Below are positions 17,150 through 26,573 of a stretch of 64,000 nt of DNA, piece by piece. Every line of letters starts with the position of its first letter. Position 1 is the stretch's first letter. Made by a program: the position numbers and the translations under genes. Source of the DNA: Streptomyces europaeiscabiei (GTDB lineage: Bacteria > Actinomycetota > Actinomycetes > Streptomycetales > Streptomycetaceae). The stretch is from the NCBI RefSeq assembly GCF_001550375.1, contig NZ_LRTR01000758.1, positions 21,966-85,965 of the forward strand, read 5' to 3'. The notes below the pieces were generated by a model, which had not been told where the DNA came from, searched no databases, and saw only the letters and a program-made list of their open reading frames with translations.

Positions 17150-17712
17150 TCACAGCACCCGCCGGAATCCCGGCAGCCTGCGCAGTCCGGCAGCGAGCAG
17201 GAAGGACGTCGGCACGGCGGTGACGGAGACGATGCTCCACGCGGCGGTCGCGGACAGGCCACGGTCCGCCAGGTGGTACTGCAAGGTCACCACGATCGGA
17301 AGATGGTCGATATAGACGGCGTACGCGTCTGCCGCCAGTTCGCGTGTCAGGCGGTTGTCGCCGCTGGCGGTCTCGCGCAACAGGGTGAGCAGGCCGACGC
17401 TCAGGGCCAGCACAGGGCGCTCTCGTACGCTGACCACAGGGCGGCGGGGGCGTTGAGTCCGCCGGGCCGAAGCAGTCCGCGTCCGCGCCGACGGCGAACA
17501 GGAGGGCCAAGGCGAGCAGGCCGCCGGTCAGCCAGAGCCAGCCGGTGCGGGCATCGAGCCGGTCGAGCCATCCGTGGCGGTGGGCGAGGACACCGAGGGT
17601 GAAGAACGTGGCGTGCTGCGGCAGCCGGGCGGGCTCGACCTGGACGAAGTCCAGGACCGGCACCCAGGTGTCGAGCGGGTAGCGCAGGCGGATCGCGAAC
17701 GTGGCGGCGGCG
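17150..17712 (-). pseudogene. acyltransferase-3 family membrane protein, truncated and frameshifted
   Basis: Three minus-strand frames each carry part of one acyltransferase-3 C-terminal half: RLRYPLDTWVPVLDF and FFTLGVLAHRHGW (to about 17465), GGLNAPAALWSAYESALC (17415-17460) and VGLLTLLRET ... LPIVVTLQYHLADRGL (17150-17410). So there are two frame changes, and the N-terminal half is missing where the relaxase relic begins near 17712. The intact family moves acyl groups onto sugars or lipids in the membrane. Not expected to be functional. Confidence 0.65.
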
Positions 17713-18228
17713 ACCGCGGCCGTCCTCCCTGTCCTCGCCGTGCGCCGCAGGAGCGCTCAGCACCACCACGACCAGCAGGTCGCCGCCGCCCAGCAGACCC
17801 TGCACCACCTCCAGGCCGCCTACGGGCAGGCCGCACCGGCCCCGCTGGCGCGGCTCGTCGTAGGAAAGCCGCCGGCCGACGTCACGCACCGATACCCGAG
17901 CACCTGCGCACGGCCGTGCCCGCCCACGCCGAACAAGTCCTCGACGAGACCGCCCGGGACGCATTCGCGGCCGTGCTCGCGGACGCCGAGCGCGCGGGCC
18001 ACGACCCCGCCATCCTGCTTCAACAAGCGGCCGGGCCACGCCCGCTGGACGATGCGGGCTCGCCAACGGAAGTCCTCACCTGGCGCATCCAGCGCCTCGG
18101 CGAACGCCACGCACCCGGGCCGAACAAGCCCGCAGCAACACTGCCCGCGCCCGATCCGCCCCGAAGGCCGCTGAACTCACCCCTACCGCGGTCACGCCGC
18201 TGGCCTTCCTTCCGCACCGGTCACGGTG
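17713..18228 (+). pseudogene. C-terminal relic of a second MOBP relaxase
   Basis: Clearly related to the last 180 codons of the relaxase at 7593-9305: shared stretches include HHHDQQVAAAQQTL, QAAYGQAAPAPLARL and LTWR(V/I)QRLGERHAPGP. A frameshift falls near 17895, where the text moves from THRYPS to PEHLRTAVPAHAEQVLDE in another frame. It abuts the acyltransferase relic at about 17712. The sequence differs from the first copy at many positions, so it comes from a related element rather than from a recent duplication. Confidence 0.8.
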
Positions 18229-18320
18229 ATCACCCGGCCAGACACGCAGGGTCTCCAGCGCTGGTTGCCGGAGACTCTGACACGTCGATCGAAGGAACCG
18301 GTTCCAGGCCGGCGAACGGC

Positions 18321-18355
18321 TGACGGGCCCTACCATGCCATGGTCGGGCCCGTCA
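18321..18355 (+). terminator. hairpin terminator of the relaxase relic
   Basis: TGACGGGCCCTACCA, loop TGCCA, TGGTCGGGCCCGTCA. It is the counterpart of the hairpin at 9397-9431; base changes on one arm are largely compensated. Confidence 0.6.
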
Positions 18356-18478
18356 TCTATCGTCGCTCAACGGCTTCCGGTGACTGCGGCTCCCGGGTCG
18401 GGGTGGGCCCACCTCCTCTGTCAGTGGCTGCCGGCAGGCTGAGCGCCATTCGCCGCAGGCCGTTGCCAGGAGGAGATC

Positions 18479-18685
18479 ATGAGCAAAGCCGCTCTTGGTC
18501 CTCTGGTCATCAGGCGCCGGAGCGGCAACGAGCCGATACGGGCCAACGGCGAAGCTGCAGGCAGACTCGACGAGTTCTGGAGCCGGGCATGCTCCCACCT
18601 GGCCGGCAACACCGTGCACGGTGTCCTGGCCGAGTACCGGGTATCCACGGCACTGGGCGCCGCCGCCGGTATCCGCCCCGCTGAG
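18479..18685 (+). pseudogene. N-terminal relic of the PD-(D/E)XK nuclease-like gene
   Basis: ATG 18479 has the same AGGAG ribosome site as the full gene at 9553 and encodes MSKAALGPLVIRRRSGNEPI, then RANGEAAGRLDEFWSRACS and GVLAEYRVSTALGAAAG. Similarity stops at about 18685, before the catalytic acidic residues, and the frame ends at 18700. It cannot be active. Confidence 0.75.
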
Positions 18686-18718
18686 CGGTGTGCATCGTGA
18701 GGTCGCCTTGCGGTGGGC

Positions 18719-19789
18719 CTACCTCGCCGCGGGACGCAACTCGGACGTCAGGAAGGAGACGATGGTCTGCCACGACGGTGTCACGGGAACAGGCGGCGTG
18801 GTGTGACCGTGCCGTGCGTATTCCTCGTAGGCGTCCCGGCGGGTGTCGGGGTCGCCCAGCATGCTGGAAATCGGACCGTGACCGGCGTGCGGGAGGGAGA
18901 TCATACGCACATTGGCTTTGGCGGAGGCCAGGGCGTCGCGCAGCAGTCGGCCCTGGTGGTAAGGCACCAAGGGGTCCTGCTCGCCGTGGAAGATCAGCGT
19001 CGGGGGCAGGGGCCGGTCGGTGACGTAGGTGAGAGGGTTCGCGGCCGCGACCTTGTCCGGGCAGTCCTTGATGGGACAGCCGAGCAGCCGCGATTCGGGT
19101 GAGCGTGCGTCCGAGTGGCAGTCGGTCGTCCCCAGGAGCTGGTTGAACACCTTGCAGTCGTCCAGCATGTGCGCATCCATCTGGGAAAAATCAGTCGGCG
19201 GGTAGAACGGCACGGCCGCCTGTACCGCGCTGGACGGACCGCGCACTCCCACGTCTCCCTCCAGTCGCGGGAGGTCTCCGGTGACCGCGGCCATCGCCGA
19301 GGTCCAGCCCCCCGAGGAATCACCCATGATCGCGAAGCGTCGAGGGTCGAGGTGGTAAACCTGGGCGTGCGCCCGCAGCCAGCGTATGGCGCCCTTGATG
19401 TCGTGGAGCTGGGCCGGGAACTCGGCCTGTGAGCTGGAACGGACCGACACACCCGCCACCGCGAACCCATGCGGGTTGAGCTGGACGGCGACCTGGTCAG
19501 CGCCCTGTCGGCCGTTGTCGGCCATCCACGCCGAGCCTCCCGTGAAGATCACCAACGGAACCGGCCGCTGCGACCGGGGGATGTACAGGTCCAACAGGTG
19601 GCCCTGGCTGTCGGCCGGCTGGGCCGGCGCGTAGGCGATGTCCCTGGCCACTCTCACCTCGTCGGGTCCGGGGGCGGGGGCCGCATGACCGGGGGCCATG
19701 GTGACCCCCAAGGCGATGGCAGATGCCGCCAGCGCCATGAGAGCGCGACCAATACGCAACCGCGTAGTTCGTCGATGCCGGATCCTCAT
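18719..19789 (-). CDS. secreted alpha/beta-hydrolase (lipase/esterase-like)
   Basis: Start at ATG 19789 with GAGGAG 5 bases upstream; a GTG two codons earlier is possible. The 356-residue protein has a Sec signal peptide ending near APGHAAPAP. The alpha/beta-hydrolase core includes an FTGGSAW oxyanion loop, the nucleophile in GDSSGG, an acid in HGEQDPLVPY and the catalytic His in LPHAGHG, in family order. It is likely an extracellular carboxylesterase or feruloyl-esterase-type enzyme; the substrate is not readable. Its 3' end abuts the nuclease relic at 18685-18718. Confidence 0.8.
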   Translation of the reverse strand: MRIRHRRTTRLRIGRALMALAASAIALGVTMAPGHAAPAPGPDEVRVARDIAYAPAQPADSQGHLLDLYIPRSQRPVPLVIFTGGSAWMADNGRQGADQVAVQLNPHGFAVAGVSVRSSSQAEFPAQLHDIKGAIRWLRAHAQVYHLDPRRFAIMGDSSGGWTSAMAAVTGDLPRLEGDVGVRGPSSAVQAAVPFYPPTDFSQMDAHMLDDCKVFNQLLGTTDCHSDARSPESRLLGCPIKDCPDKVAAANPLTYVTDRPLPPTLIFHGEQDPLVPYHQGRLLRDALASAKANVRMISLPHAGHGPISSMLGDPDTRRDAYEEYARHGHTTPPVPVTPSWQTIVSFLTSELRPAAR

Positions 19790-20124
19790 GCTCACTCCTC
19801 TTCGAGTGGGAAGCGGCCGGCGGCTCGGATGCCGAACAGCCGGGATGGCCGGATTACTTGAAGCAGATGAACCGCGTTCGCCTGACGAAATTTAATTCGT
19901 TGGACGGCTGGCATGAGTTTGGGTCTGGCACCAAGCGGGTGTCAATGGTGGTGAAGATGCACGGGCTCACGACCCACCGGCAGCGGGCCGGCGACAGCGC
20001 CACTGCGAGGGCTTCGGCTGCCCTCACCCGGCTAGTGACGGGCGCATGTCACGGGCGGAGGCGCGCTCCGGCGCTCACGCGATCCTGCGCCGAACACCCC
20101 GGCCGTCACGCGGCGGTGGCGCCG
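19790..20124. other. gene-free spacer
   Basis: About 335 bp between two leftward genes. The part next to 19790 must hold the promoter of the secreted hydrolase; it is locally less GC-rich (around 19855-19900). No coding frame with Streptomyces codon use, hairpin or repeat stands out. Confidence 0.5.
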
Positions 20125-21765
20125 TCAGGTCTTGGTCGAGGAGACCGGCCCCAGGTCACGTTCGATACCTGCCGCCGCGGCGTGGAGCGCGGGCAGGACC
20201 TCCTCGAGGCATTCGGTGACCGAACGCCGACTGGAGTGCATGGCGACGTTGATCGCGGCGCGCACCTTGCCGTCCCGGCTGCGGACCGGCACGGCCATCG
20301 AGCGCAGACCGACTTCGAGTTCCCCGTCGAGCAGGGCGTATCCGTCGTCGTCGGCCTGTGCGACAAGCCGGATCAGTTCATTGAGATCCGTCACCGTCTG
20401 CGCGGTGAGGGACGTCGGAGCTGAGGAGGCGAGGATCGCGGCGCATTCGTTCCTGGGCAGGCCGGCGAGCAGTACGCGGCCCATCGCGGTGGCGTACGCG
20501 GGCAGTCGTGTGCCCACTGTGGCGTGGACCGTCATCAGGCGGGCGGGGGCAGCGCGGGCGACGTAAAGGATCTCCGAACCGGAGAGCACTGTCATGGACG
20601 CGGAGTCGGAGAGCCGGTGGGACAGGGCCGTGAGATGGGGTTGGGCCAATTGCGCCAGAGACAGACGCGACAACGGGGCGTAGCCCAGCGAGAGGATCGC
20701 GGCGTTGGGCCGGTACAGCCCGTCCTGACCGGTGACATACCCGAGGTGGTCCAGCGTGATCAGCGCGCGCCGTACGGTTGCCCGTGGCAGGCCGGTGAGA
20801 CGGGCTATCTCGGCGTTCCTGAGGGCGTCGCGGCCCGGGCCGAAGGCGGTCAGCACGCTCAGGCCGCGGACGAGGGACTCGATGATTCCGCGCCCGGGCT
20901 TGGAGACTTCGGTATCGAGCAGTGGTCTGACCGCCGCGGCCGGTGGTTCCGGCGGCGGTGTGCGCAGTTGTTGTTCCATGTCCGCCACGGCGCTCCGCAC
21001 AGCGGGCAGCGCGGCCCGTGCCAGCGCTTCCGCGCTCGGGTAGCGTCCGATGAGGCTGACCACGTTCACCACGCACACCAGGTCCCCGTCCGGGGCATGG
21101 ACGGGGTGGCCGAGGGCGATCAGGCCGGGCTCCAGCCACTGGTCGTCGAGGGACCAGCCGTTGGCTTTCGCGGCGGTGGCGCGTTCGCGGAGATCGTCCG
21201 TACACGCCTCGATGAGTTTCGCGCCGCGCACGCAGGGGTGGTGCGCCCGGTGGTGTTCCCATTCGGCGGGGCTCCAGGTGGCGGCCAGCAGCGCGCCCGG
21301 CGCCGAGGCGTCGAGTGGCAGCCTGTCGCCGATGCTGCAGACGATTCCCATCCGCCGGTCGCGCTCCGCCGAGTGGACGAAATGGGCGCCGTGCCGGTCC
21401 GGCACGGTCAGGGTGACCCCCTCGTCCAGTTCCTCGGCCAGCGCGTCGGCCCGTGGTCCCAGGAGTTCGGGAATCCTGGCAGCAGTCAGGTAAGCGTTGC
21501 CCAGCTCCATCAGTGGCGGGGCCAGCACGGCTCTACGCCCCTCGATGTGGACGTAGCCCATGGCGCCGAGGGTGACGGTGATGCGGTCGAGGGTGGCCCG
21601 TGCGAGGCTGGTGCGGTTCGCGAGCTCTTGCAGGTCCTCCTGCCCGCCGGCGTCCGCAAGAGCCTTGAGGACGGCGATCCCACGTATCAGAGGGCCGACC
21701 GCCTCGGTGGGCACCTGCTCCGTTGCGGCGCCGTCCACCTCACTGGCCGCGACCTCGGCCGTCAT
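20125..21765 (-). CDS. tandem IclR-family transcriptional regulator
   Basis: A 546-residue protein made of two complete IclR units. Residues about 20-260 carry a first winged helix-turn-helix (LQELANRTSLARATLDRIT) and effector domain. Residues about 285-540 carry a second (NAEIARLTGLPRATVRRALI, then HLGYV) with its own effector domain (MTVLSGSEILYVARA). Each unit alone matches a typical 250-residue IclR; the second resembles PcaR/PobR-type aromatic regulators. It is the last gene of a leftward group containing an ABC importer and a hydrolase and probably controls it. The effector is unknown. Confidence 0.8.
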   Translation of the reverse strand: MTAEVAASEVDGAATEQVPTEAVGPLIRGIAVLKALADAGGQEDLQELANRTSLARATLDRITVTLGAMGYVHIEGRRAVLAPPLMELGNAYLTAARIPELLGPRADALAEELDEGVTLTVPDRHGAHFVHSAERDRRMGIVCSIGDRLPLDASAPGALLAATWSPAEWEHHRAHHPCVRGAKLIEACTDDLRERATAAKANGWSLDDQWLEPGLIALGHPVHAPDGDLVCVVNVVSLIGRYPSAEALARAALPAVRSAVADMEQQLRTPPPEPPAAAVRPLLDTEVSKPGRGIIESLVRGLSVLTAFGPGRDALRNAEIARLTGLPRATVRRALITLDHLGYVTGQDGLYRPNAAILSLGYAPLSRLSLAQLAQPHLTALSHRLSDSASMTVLSGSEILYVARAAPARLMTVHATVGTRLPAYATAMGRVLLAGLPRNECAAILASSAPTSLTAQTVTDLNELIRLVAQADDDGYALLDGELEVGLRSMAVPVRSRDGKVRAAINVAMHSSRRSVTECLEEVLPALHAAAAGIERDLGPVSSTKT

Positions 21766-21997
21766 GCCGTCACTCCTTGCTTCGGTGCAGGCAACAGTAG
21801 CCGATCAGTCCTCCAGAGGGCCTGGGAGTCCGGGTCGCTCCGCCAGGAACGGGCGACGGAGCGCGGTTGTCTCGATCAGAAACCGGCGCAGCAGGAATCC
21901 CTGATATGAGTGCGTGTTCCGGGAGTGAGCCGTCGATGGGCGGGAGGCCGTCCCCGCCCGCTCGTCCCTGAATGCGTCGCCGACCGGAGCGCCGGTG

Positions 21998-22891
21998 TCA
22001 GTCGTTGAGTGCGCTGCGCAAGGTGGTGGCCATCAGATCGATGGCCTGTTTCGCCGCCGGCACCGGGCCGGTGTGGGTGAAGTAGTGGTCGACCCCCTCG
22101 AAGACACGGTGGGTGACCGGGACGCCGGCGGCCTCCAGAGCCTTGGCATAGGCGTCGCCTTCGTCGCGCAGGCGGTCGTTCTCCGCGGTGATGACCAGGG
22201 CGGGAGGAAGTCCGGCGAGGTCGTCGGAGAGTGCGGGAGAGACGAGGGGATGCGCGCGGTCGGCGGGATTCGGGACGTAGGCGGCGGTGAAGATCCGCAT
22301 GAGCTGAGGGCTGAGCAGCGGTTTGGCTATGAGGGACTGCTTGGTGGCCGGGTCGGCGAGCTGGTCGAGCGGTGCGGAGTCGATGATCTGGAGGCGGGGC
22401 GAGAAGGTGCCGCGGTCCCGGGCCAGGCGGCAGACCGCGGCGGTCAGGTTGGCTCCGGCACTGTGCCCGCCCACCGCGAGGCGCGAACCGTCCCAGCCGC
22501 CCTCGGGACCGTGCTCGGCGACCCACGCGGTGACGTCGTACGCCTGGGTCACGGGAACGGGGAACTGCCGCTGCGGGGCGACGGCGTAGTCCACGTTGAT
22601 CACCACACAGCCGGCCGTGGCGGCGATGGAGCGGCAGATGTGGTCGTCCTGCTCCGGGCGGCCGACCACGAAACCACCGCCGTGGAAGTTGACGTACGCG
22701 GGAGCGAGGGATCCGGTCGTGGCCGGCGGGCGGTAGACGGTGCAGGTCACCGGTCCGGCACCGGTCTCCACCCGGAGGGTTTCGGTGCGCTTGGGGACGT
22801 CGGTGAAGCGCAGGTCCTTGTGCACGCGGGACATCATGCGGCCGAGCAGCAGTTGGATGCCTCTGGCCTGGACTCTTGAACTGAACGCCAT
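21998..22891 (-). CDS. alpha/beta-hydrolase fold-3 (hormone-sensitive-lipase-like) esterase
   Basis: Start chosen at ATG 22891 (MAFSSRVQARG), with GAAGAAGTGGG just upstream; the frame opens earlier, at 22957. The 297-residue cytoplasmic enzyme has the HSL oxyanion motif HGGGFV, nucleophile motif GGHSAGAN, an acid in ITAENDRLRDEG and His in GVDHYF. It lies between the ABC ATPase and the IclR regulator on the same strand. The simplest scheme is import of an ester by the ABC system followed by intracellular hydrolysis, but that is inference. Confidence 0.82.
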   Translation of the reverse strand: MAFSSRVQARGIQLLLGRMMSRVHKDLRFTDVPKRTETLRVETGAGPVTCTVYRPPATTGSLAPAYVNFHGGGFVVGRPEQDDHICRSIAATAGCVVINVDYAVAPQRQFPVPVTQAYDVTAWVAEHGPEGGWDGSRLAVGGHSAGANLTAAVCRLARDRGTFSPRLQIIDSAPLDQLADPATKQSLIAKPLLSPQLMRIFTAAYVPNPADRAHPLVSPALSDDLAGLPPALVITAENDRLRDEGDAYAKALEAAGVPVTHRVFEGVDHYFTHTGPVPAAKQAIDLMATTLRSALND

Positions 22892-23036
22892 GGCGTTGCC
22901 CACTTCTTCACGGTTCGAATGACAGGTTGGAGGGGCGGAGAGCACCGAGCCGACCACCGCGCGCGCCGCCGTACCTCATGGCGCATCACCAGGGGTGCGT
23001 GCAGTGTCACGGGCCGGCCCGGTGCCGTGCGGTGTG

Positions 23037-23870
23037 TCAGGCCCCGGCCTCCTGTGCGGCGAAGTCCTTGCTGCGGTCGGGCGCCTCCGTGTCCGTGTCG
23101 CCGCTGAGGTGTTTCGCGCGTTGGATCTGTTCGTAGACGTGCGCGCGCAGTTCGGCGAATCGCGTGCTGGAGCGGGTGTGCAACTGGTCGCGCTCGTCGG
23201 GAAGATCGATGGTCAGATCCTCCTGCACGACGGTCGGCGACTTGGACAGGATGATGGTCCGCTGGCCGAGGTAGACCGCTTCGTCGATGTCATGGGTGAC
23301 GAACAGGACGGTGACGCCCAGGTCGTGCCACAGGCGCCTGATGAGGTCCTCCAGCTCGGCGCGCGTCTGTGCGTCGACGGCCGCGAACGGCTCGTCCATC
23401 AGCAGCACCTTCGGTTCGAACGCGACGGCGCGGGCGATCGCGACGCGCTGCTGCATTCCTCCCGAGAGTTGCCAGGGGTAGGCGTGGTGGGCATCGGCGA
23501 GACCGACCACCTCCAGCGCGTGGTCGACCAGTTCGTTCTCCCTGGCCTTGCCCAGCTTCTTGCGGCGAAGCGGCAGGGCCACGTTGTCGCGCACGTTCAT
23601 CCAGGCGAACAGGGACCGGCCGTACTCCTGGAACACGACGGCCATGGCGGGTGGCGGTCCCGCGATGGGACGGCCTTCCAGACGGACCTCGCCGCTGGTG
23701 GGGTCGAGCAGCCCCGCCATGCATTTCAGCAGAGTCGTCTTGCCGCACCCCGACGGTCCGACCAGACACACCAGTTCTCCGGCAGCGATATGAAAGGTCA
23801 GGTTCCGCAGAGCTTCGACGCTGCGGTTGCGTCCGGTGTAGATCTTCTGCAGATTGCGTACGTCGAGCAT
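23037..23870 (-). CDS. ABC importer ATPase (nitrate/sulfonate/taurine-type)
   Basis: ATG 23870 with AGGAGA upstream gives 277 residues. Walker A is GPSGCGKTT, the Q-loop is in [11 protein letters not shown], the signature is [14 protein letters not shown], Walker B is [12 protein letters not shown] and the switch His is in FVTHDID. The layout matches the SsuB/TauC/NrtD family ATPases. It powers the two downstream-numbered permeases and binding protein in this operon. The C-terminal 40 residues are charged and variable. Confidence 0.9.
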   Translation of the reverse strand: MLDVRNLQKIYTGRNRSVEALRNLTFHIAAGELVCLVGPSGCGKTTLLKCMAGLLDPTSGEVRLEGRPIAGPPPAMAVVFQEYGRSLFAWMNVRDNVALPLRRKKLGKARENELVDHALEVVGLADAHHAYPWQLSGGMQQRVAIARAVAFEPKVLLMDEPFAAVDAQTRAELEDLIRRLWHDLGVTVLFVTHDIDEAVYLGQRTIILSKSPTVVQEDLTIDLPDERDQLHTRSSTRFAELRAHVYEQIQRAKHLSGDTDTEAPDRSKDFAAQEAGA

Positions 23871-23883
23871 CGACGTCTCCTTG

Positions 23884-24675
23884 TCAGGGATTGCGCTGAG
23901 CCCGGCGCAAGCCGTGGTACCAGGCCAGGACCCGGTTCTCCGTGAACCGGAAGAGCAGCGACAGGACGAAACCGAGCAGGCCGAGCAGCAGGACGCCGCT
24001 CCACATCTCGGGGATGGCGAAGGACCGCTGGAACTGCACGACGGCGAACCCGAGTCCGTTGCTGGCGGCGAACATCTCGCTGATGACCATGAGGATGATG
24101 CCGATCGACAGGGACTGACGCATGCCGGTGACGATCTGCGGGCTCGCCGAGCGCAGTACCAGGTGCCACAGGCGTCGAGTGCCGGTGATGCCGTACGAGC
24201 GGCAGGTGTCGCTGAGTACCTCGTCGACGGCACGGACACCCTCGACCGTGTTGAGCAGGATCGGCCACATGCACCCGCTGACGATGACGAGCACCTTCAT
24301 GGTGTCGCCGATGCCCGCGAAGAGCATGATGATCGGTACCAGCACCGGGGGCGGTATGGCCCTGAAGAGCTCCATGACCGGCTCCAGGAAGTCGCGCACG
24401 AGGCGGCTCATGCCGATCACCAGCCCCAGCCCGACTCCGACGATGACGGCCAGCAGATAGCCGGCGGTCAGCCGAATCACGCTGGGCACCACGTCGGATG
24501 CCAGCCGCTCGCCCGTCCAGACGTCTGCGAATCTCCCCAGGATGGTGGAGAGCGGAGGGCTGTAGAAGTCGGTGCTGCCGGCGGTGAGGGACCACCACAG
24601 TCCGAACAGGACCAGGGGCAGGCCCAGGACCAGCGAGGCCCGACGGGCCGCGTTGAGGACAGTCGTCCGGATCAT
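23884..24675 (-). CDS. ABC importer permease (SsuC/TauC-like), second subunit
   Basis: ATG 24675 with GGAAGGG overlapping the end of the preceding gene; 263 residues with about six membrane spans. The BPD_transp_1 EAA loop is seen in DTCRSYGITGTRRLWHLVLR. Only 4 bp separate it from the other permease, so the two probably form a heterodimeric channel. It is followed by the ATPase with 13 bp between. Confidence 0.87.
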   Translation of the reverse strand: MIRTTVLNAARRASLVLGLPLVLFGLWWSLTAGSTDFYSPPLSTILGRFADVWTGERLASDVVPSVIRLTAGYLLAVIVGVGLGLVIGMSRLVRDFLEPVMELFRAIPPPVLVPIIMLFAGIGDTMKVLVIVSGCMWPILLNTVEGVRAVDEVLSDTCRSYGITGTRRLWHLVLRSASPQIVTGMRQSLSIGIILMVISEMFAASNGLGFAVVQFQRSFAIPEMWSGVLLLGLLGFVLSLLFRFTENRVLAWYHGLRRAQRNP

Positions 24676-24679
24676 CCGG

Positions 24680-25552
24680 CTACCCTTCCCTGCGGATGGA
24701 CTGATGCCAGTGCAGCGCCCGCCGCTCGACGGCACGGGCCACCAGGTTGATCGCGATGCCCAGCAGCCCGGTGACCAGGACCAGGGCGTAGACGTCGGGT
24801 ACCGCGCCGGAGGTCTGGGCGACAGCGATCTGGTTGCCCAGCCCAGGCGAGCCGATGACGAGTTCGGCGGTGATCGCCAGGACCAGCGCCACGGTGGCGG
24901 CCAGCCGTACGCCCGTCATCACATACGGCAGCGCGGTGGGCCACATGACGTGGCGCACCCGTCCCCACGTGCCCAGCTGGTAGCTGCGGGCGGTGTCGTC
25001 AGCGACCGGGTCGACGTCCTGCATCCCGGCCAGCACCTGGACGAGGACCTGCCAGAAGGAGGCGTACACCACCAGCAGCAGTTTCGATCTCAGGTCCGTG
25101 CCGTAGAGCAGTACGGCCACCGGGATCAGCGCCACCGACGGGATGGGCCGCAGGAACTCGATCGTCGAGGCGGTCGCCGCCCGCAGCACGGGCACCGATC
25201 CGATCACGATGCCCGCCGTCACGCCCGCCACGACGGCGATGGCCAGTCCGATACCCCACCCGGTCAAGGTGTCGCCGAGCGCGGTCCAGAACGCGTCCTC
25301 GGCGAGCACCTGCCACAGGGCCCGGCCCATCTCCGACGCGGGCGGGAGGTAGTCGGCGGAGACCAGACCGGTGTGGGGCAGCACTTGAAGCAGGACCACC
25401 AGGCCCACCAGGCCCGCTGCCCCACGCAACATCGTGGCGGCCTTCCCCGGAGAGCGCCGGGCACGTCGCGTGTCCGGCCCGTCGGGACCGCTGACGGTCC
25501 CGACGGCGCCGCCGCTCTTCGTCAGTACAGAGGTGCTCTGGGAACCGCTCAT
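24680..25552 (-). CDS. ABC importer permease (SsuC/TauC-like), first subunit
   Basis: A 290-residue permease with a Ser/Gly-rich cytoplasmic start and about six membrane spans. The EAA loop is DDTARSYQLGTWGRVRHVM. It is translationally coupled to the binding-protein gene (ATGA overlap at 25549-25552). Two different permeases in one operon is less common than a homodimer in the sulfonate/taurine family but frequent in NMT1/THI5-type systems. Confidence 0.87.
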   Translation of the reverse strand: MSGSQSTSVLTKSGGAVGTVSGPDGPDTRRARRSPGKAATMLRGAAGLVGLVVLLQVLPHTGLVSADYLPPASEMGRALWQVLAEDAFWTALGDTLTGWGIGLAIAVVAGVTAGIVIGSVPVLRAATASTIEFLRPIPSVALIPVAVLLYGTDLRSKLLLVVYASFWQVLVQVLAGMQDVDPVADDTARSYQLGTWGRVRHVMWPTALPYVMTGVRLAATVALVLAITAELVIGSPGLGNQIAVAQTSGAVPDVYALVLVTGLLGIAINLVARAVERRALHWHQSIRREG

Positions 25553-26526
25553 GAGAACAGGGCGTCCAGGTCGGGCTTCTTGCCGCCGAAGAGGCCGTCC
25601 TGCTCGCCGAGGGAGGCGAGCTTCTCCAGGGACTTCATGTCGTACTCCGCGGTCCAGCTCGGCAGCGTCAGGTTCTTCAGCACCTCACCGCTGATCTTGG
25701 TGTAGGTGGTGAGGATCTGGCGCGCTTCGTCGGGGTGTTCCGCGGCGTACTCCAGGGACTCGGTCATCGCCTCGGTGAACTTCTTCACCAGCTCGGGGTC
25801 CTCCTGCGCCAGCTTGGTGGAGGCGAAGTACGTCGCGACGGTGAGCTTCGGGTCGGTGTCGGCGAACGGGGACGCCACGACACGGGCGCCCTGTCCCTTG
25901 GCGATGGTCAGCGCCGGCTCGGCCATCCAGGCGGCGTCGACCCGTCCGCTGTCCAGCGCGGCCGGCATCTGGTCGAACGGCAACTCGACGAACTTGACCT
26001 TCGAGGGGTCTCCTCCGTCCTTGCGCACCGACTCCTGGACGGTGGTGTCCCCGATGTTCTTGAGGGTGTTGACAGCCACTGTCTTCCCTGCGAGGTCCTT
26101 CGCGGACTTGACCTCGCTGTCCTTCTGGACCGCGACTCCCGTGACATCCTTCCCGGTGACGCCGGTGGAGGCGACACCGTTGACCACGGACTTGACCGGC
26201 ACTCCCTTGGACTGCGCGATCATCAGCGAGGTGACATTGCTGAACCCGAACTGGAACTCGCCGCTCACGACACCGGGGATGATCGCGGCGCCACCCTGGG
26301 CGGTCACCAACTCCAGCTCGATGCCGCGACTGCCGAAGAAGCCCTTCTTCTCTCCCAGATACAGCGGCGCCACATCGACGATGGGAATGACCCCTACCTT
26401 GACCTGCGTTGCCTTGTCCCCGTCCGAGGGCGAGGAACCGCCTGTCGTAGAAGACGAGGATCCGCATCCGGTCGCGACCGTGAACGTGACCGCTGCTATG
26501 GCAAGCCCGATGATGCCTCTTTGCAT
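25549..26526 (-). CDS. ABC substrate-binding lipoprotein, NMT1/THI5-SsuA type
   Basis: ATG 26526 with GGAGGGG upstream; the long upstream extension of the frame is not coding. The 325-residue precursor has a lipoprotein signal (FTVATGC). The mature part starts KVGVIPIVDVAPLYLGEKKG, typical of NMT1/THI5-like and SsuA/TauA binding proteins, and contains LAGKTVAVNTLKNIGD and DAAWMAEPA in the expected order. It captures the substrate outside the cell. Candidates from family membership are sulfonates, pyrimidine precursors or aromatic acids; the neighbouring esterase and PcaR-like regulator lean toward an aromatic or ester compound. Confidence 0.87.
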   Translation of the reverse strand: MQRGIIGLAIAAVTFTVATGCGSSSSTTGGSSPSDGDKATQVKVGVIPIVDVAPLYLGEKKGFFGSRGIELELVTAQGGAAIIPGVVSGEFQFGFSNVTSLMIAQSKGVPVKSVVNGVASTGVTGKDVTGVAVQKDSEVKSAKDLAGKTVAVNTLKNIGDTTVQESVRKDGGDPSKVKFVELPFDQMPAALDSGRVDAAWMAEPALTIAKGQGARVVASPFADTDPKLTVATYFASTKLAQEDPELVKKFTEAMTESLEYAAEHPDEARQILTTYTKISGEVLKNLTLPSWTAEYDMKSLEKLASLGEQDGLFGGKKPDLDALFS

Positions 26527-26555
26527 GGGGCCCCTCCTGACGAGTGTGTGCGCTG

Positions 26556-26573
26556 TGCGAAATATTGTCCGCA
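26556..26573. promoter_or_regulatory. imperfect palindrome upstream of the ABC operon
   Basis: TGCGAAATATTGTCCGCA is an AT-centred dyad (one mismatch in six-base arms) about 30 bp before the binding-protein start. Size and position fit an operator for the tandem IclR protein at the end of the operon. From 26574 to about 27100 I see no intact gene. Confidence 0.35.

Larger units (their letters stand above)
17710..18685 (+). repeat. diverged direct repeat of 8785-9740 (relaxase end, terminator, nuclease start)
   Basis: The order is preserved: relaxase C-terminus, the hairpin, the intergenic spacer with the cacgtcgatcg(g/a)agg segment, and the first 60 codons of the PD-(D/E)XK gene. By eye the match is roughly 80-90 percent with small indels. 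Both ends are sharp joins to unrelated DNA, as expected for the debris of a second mobilisable element. Confidence 0.8.
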
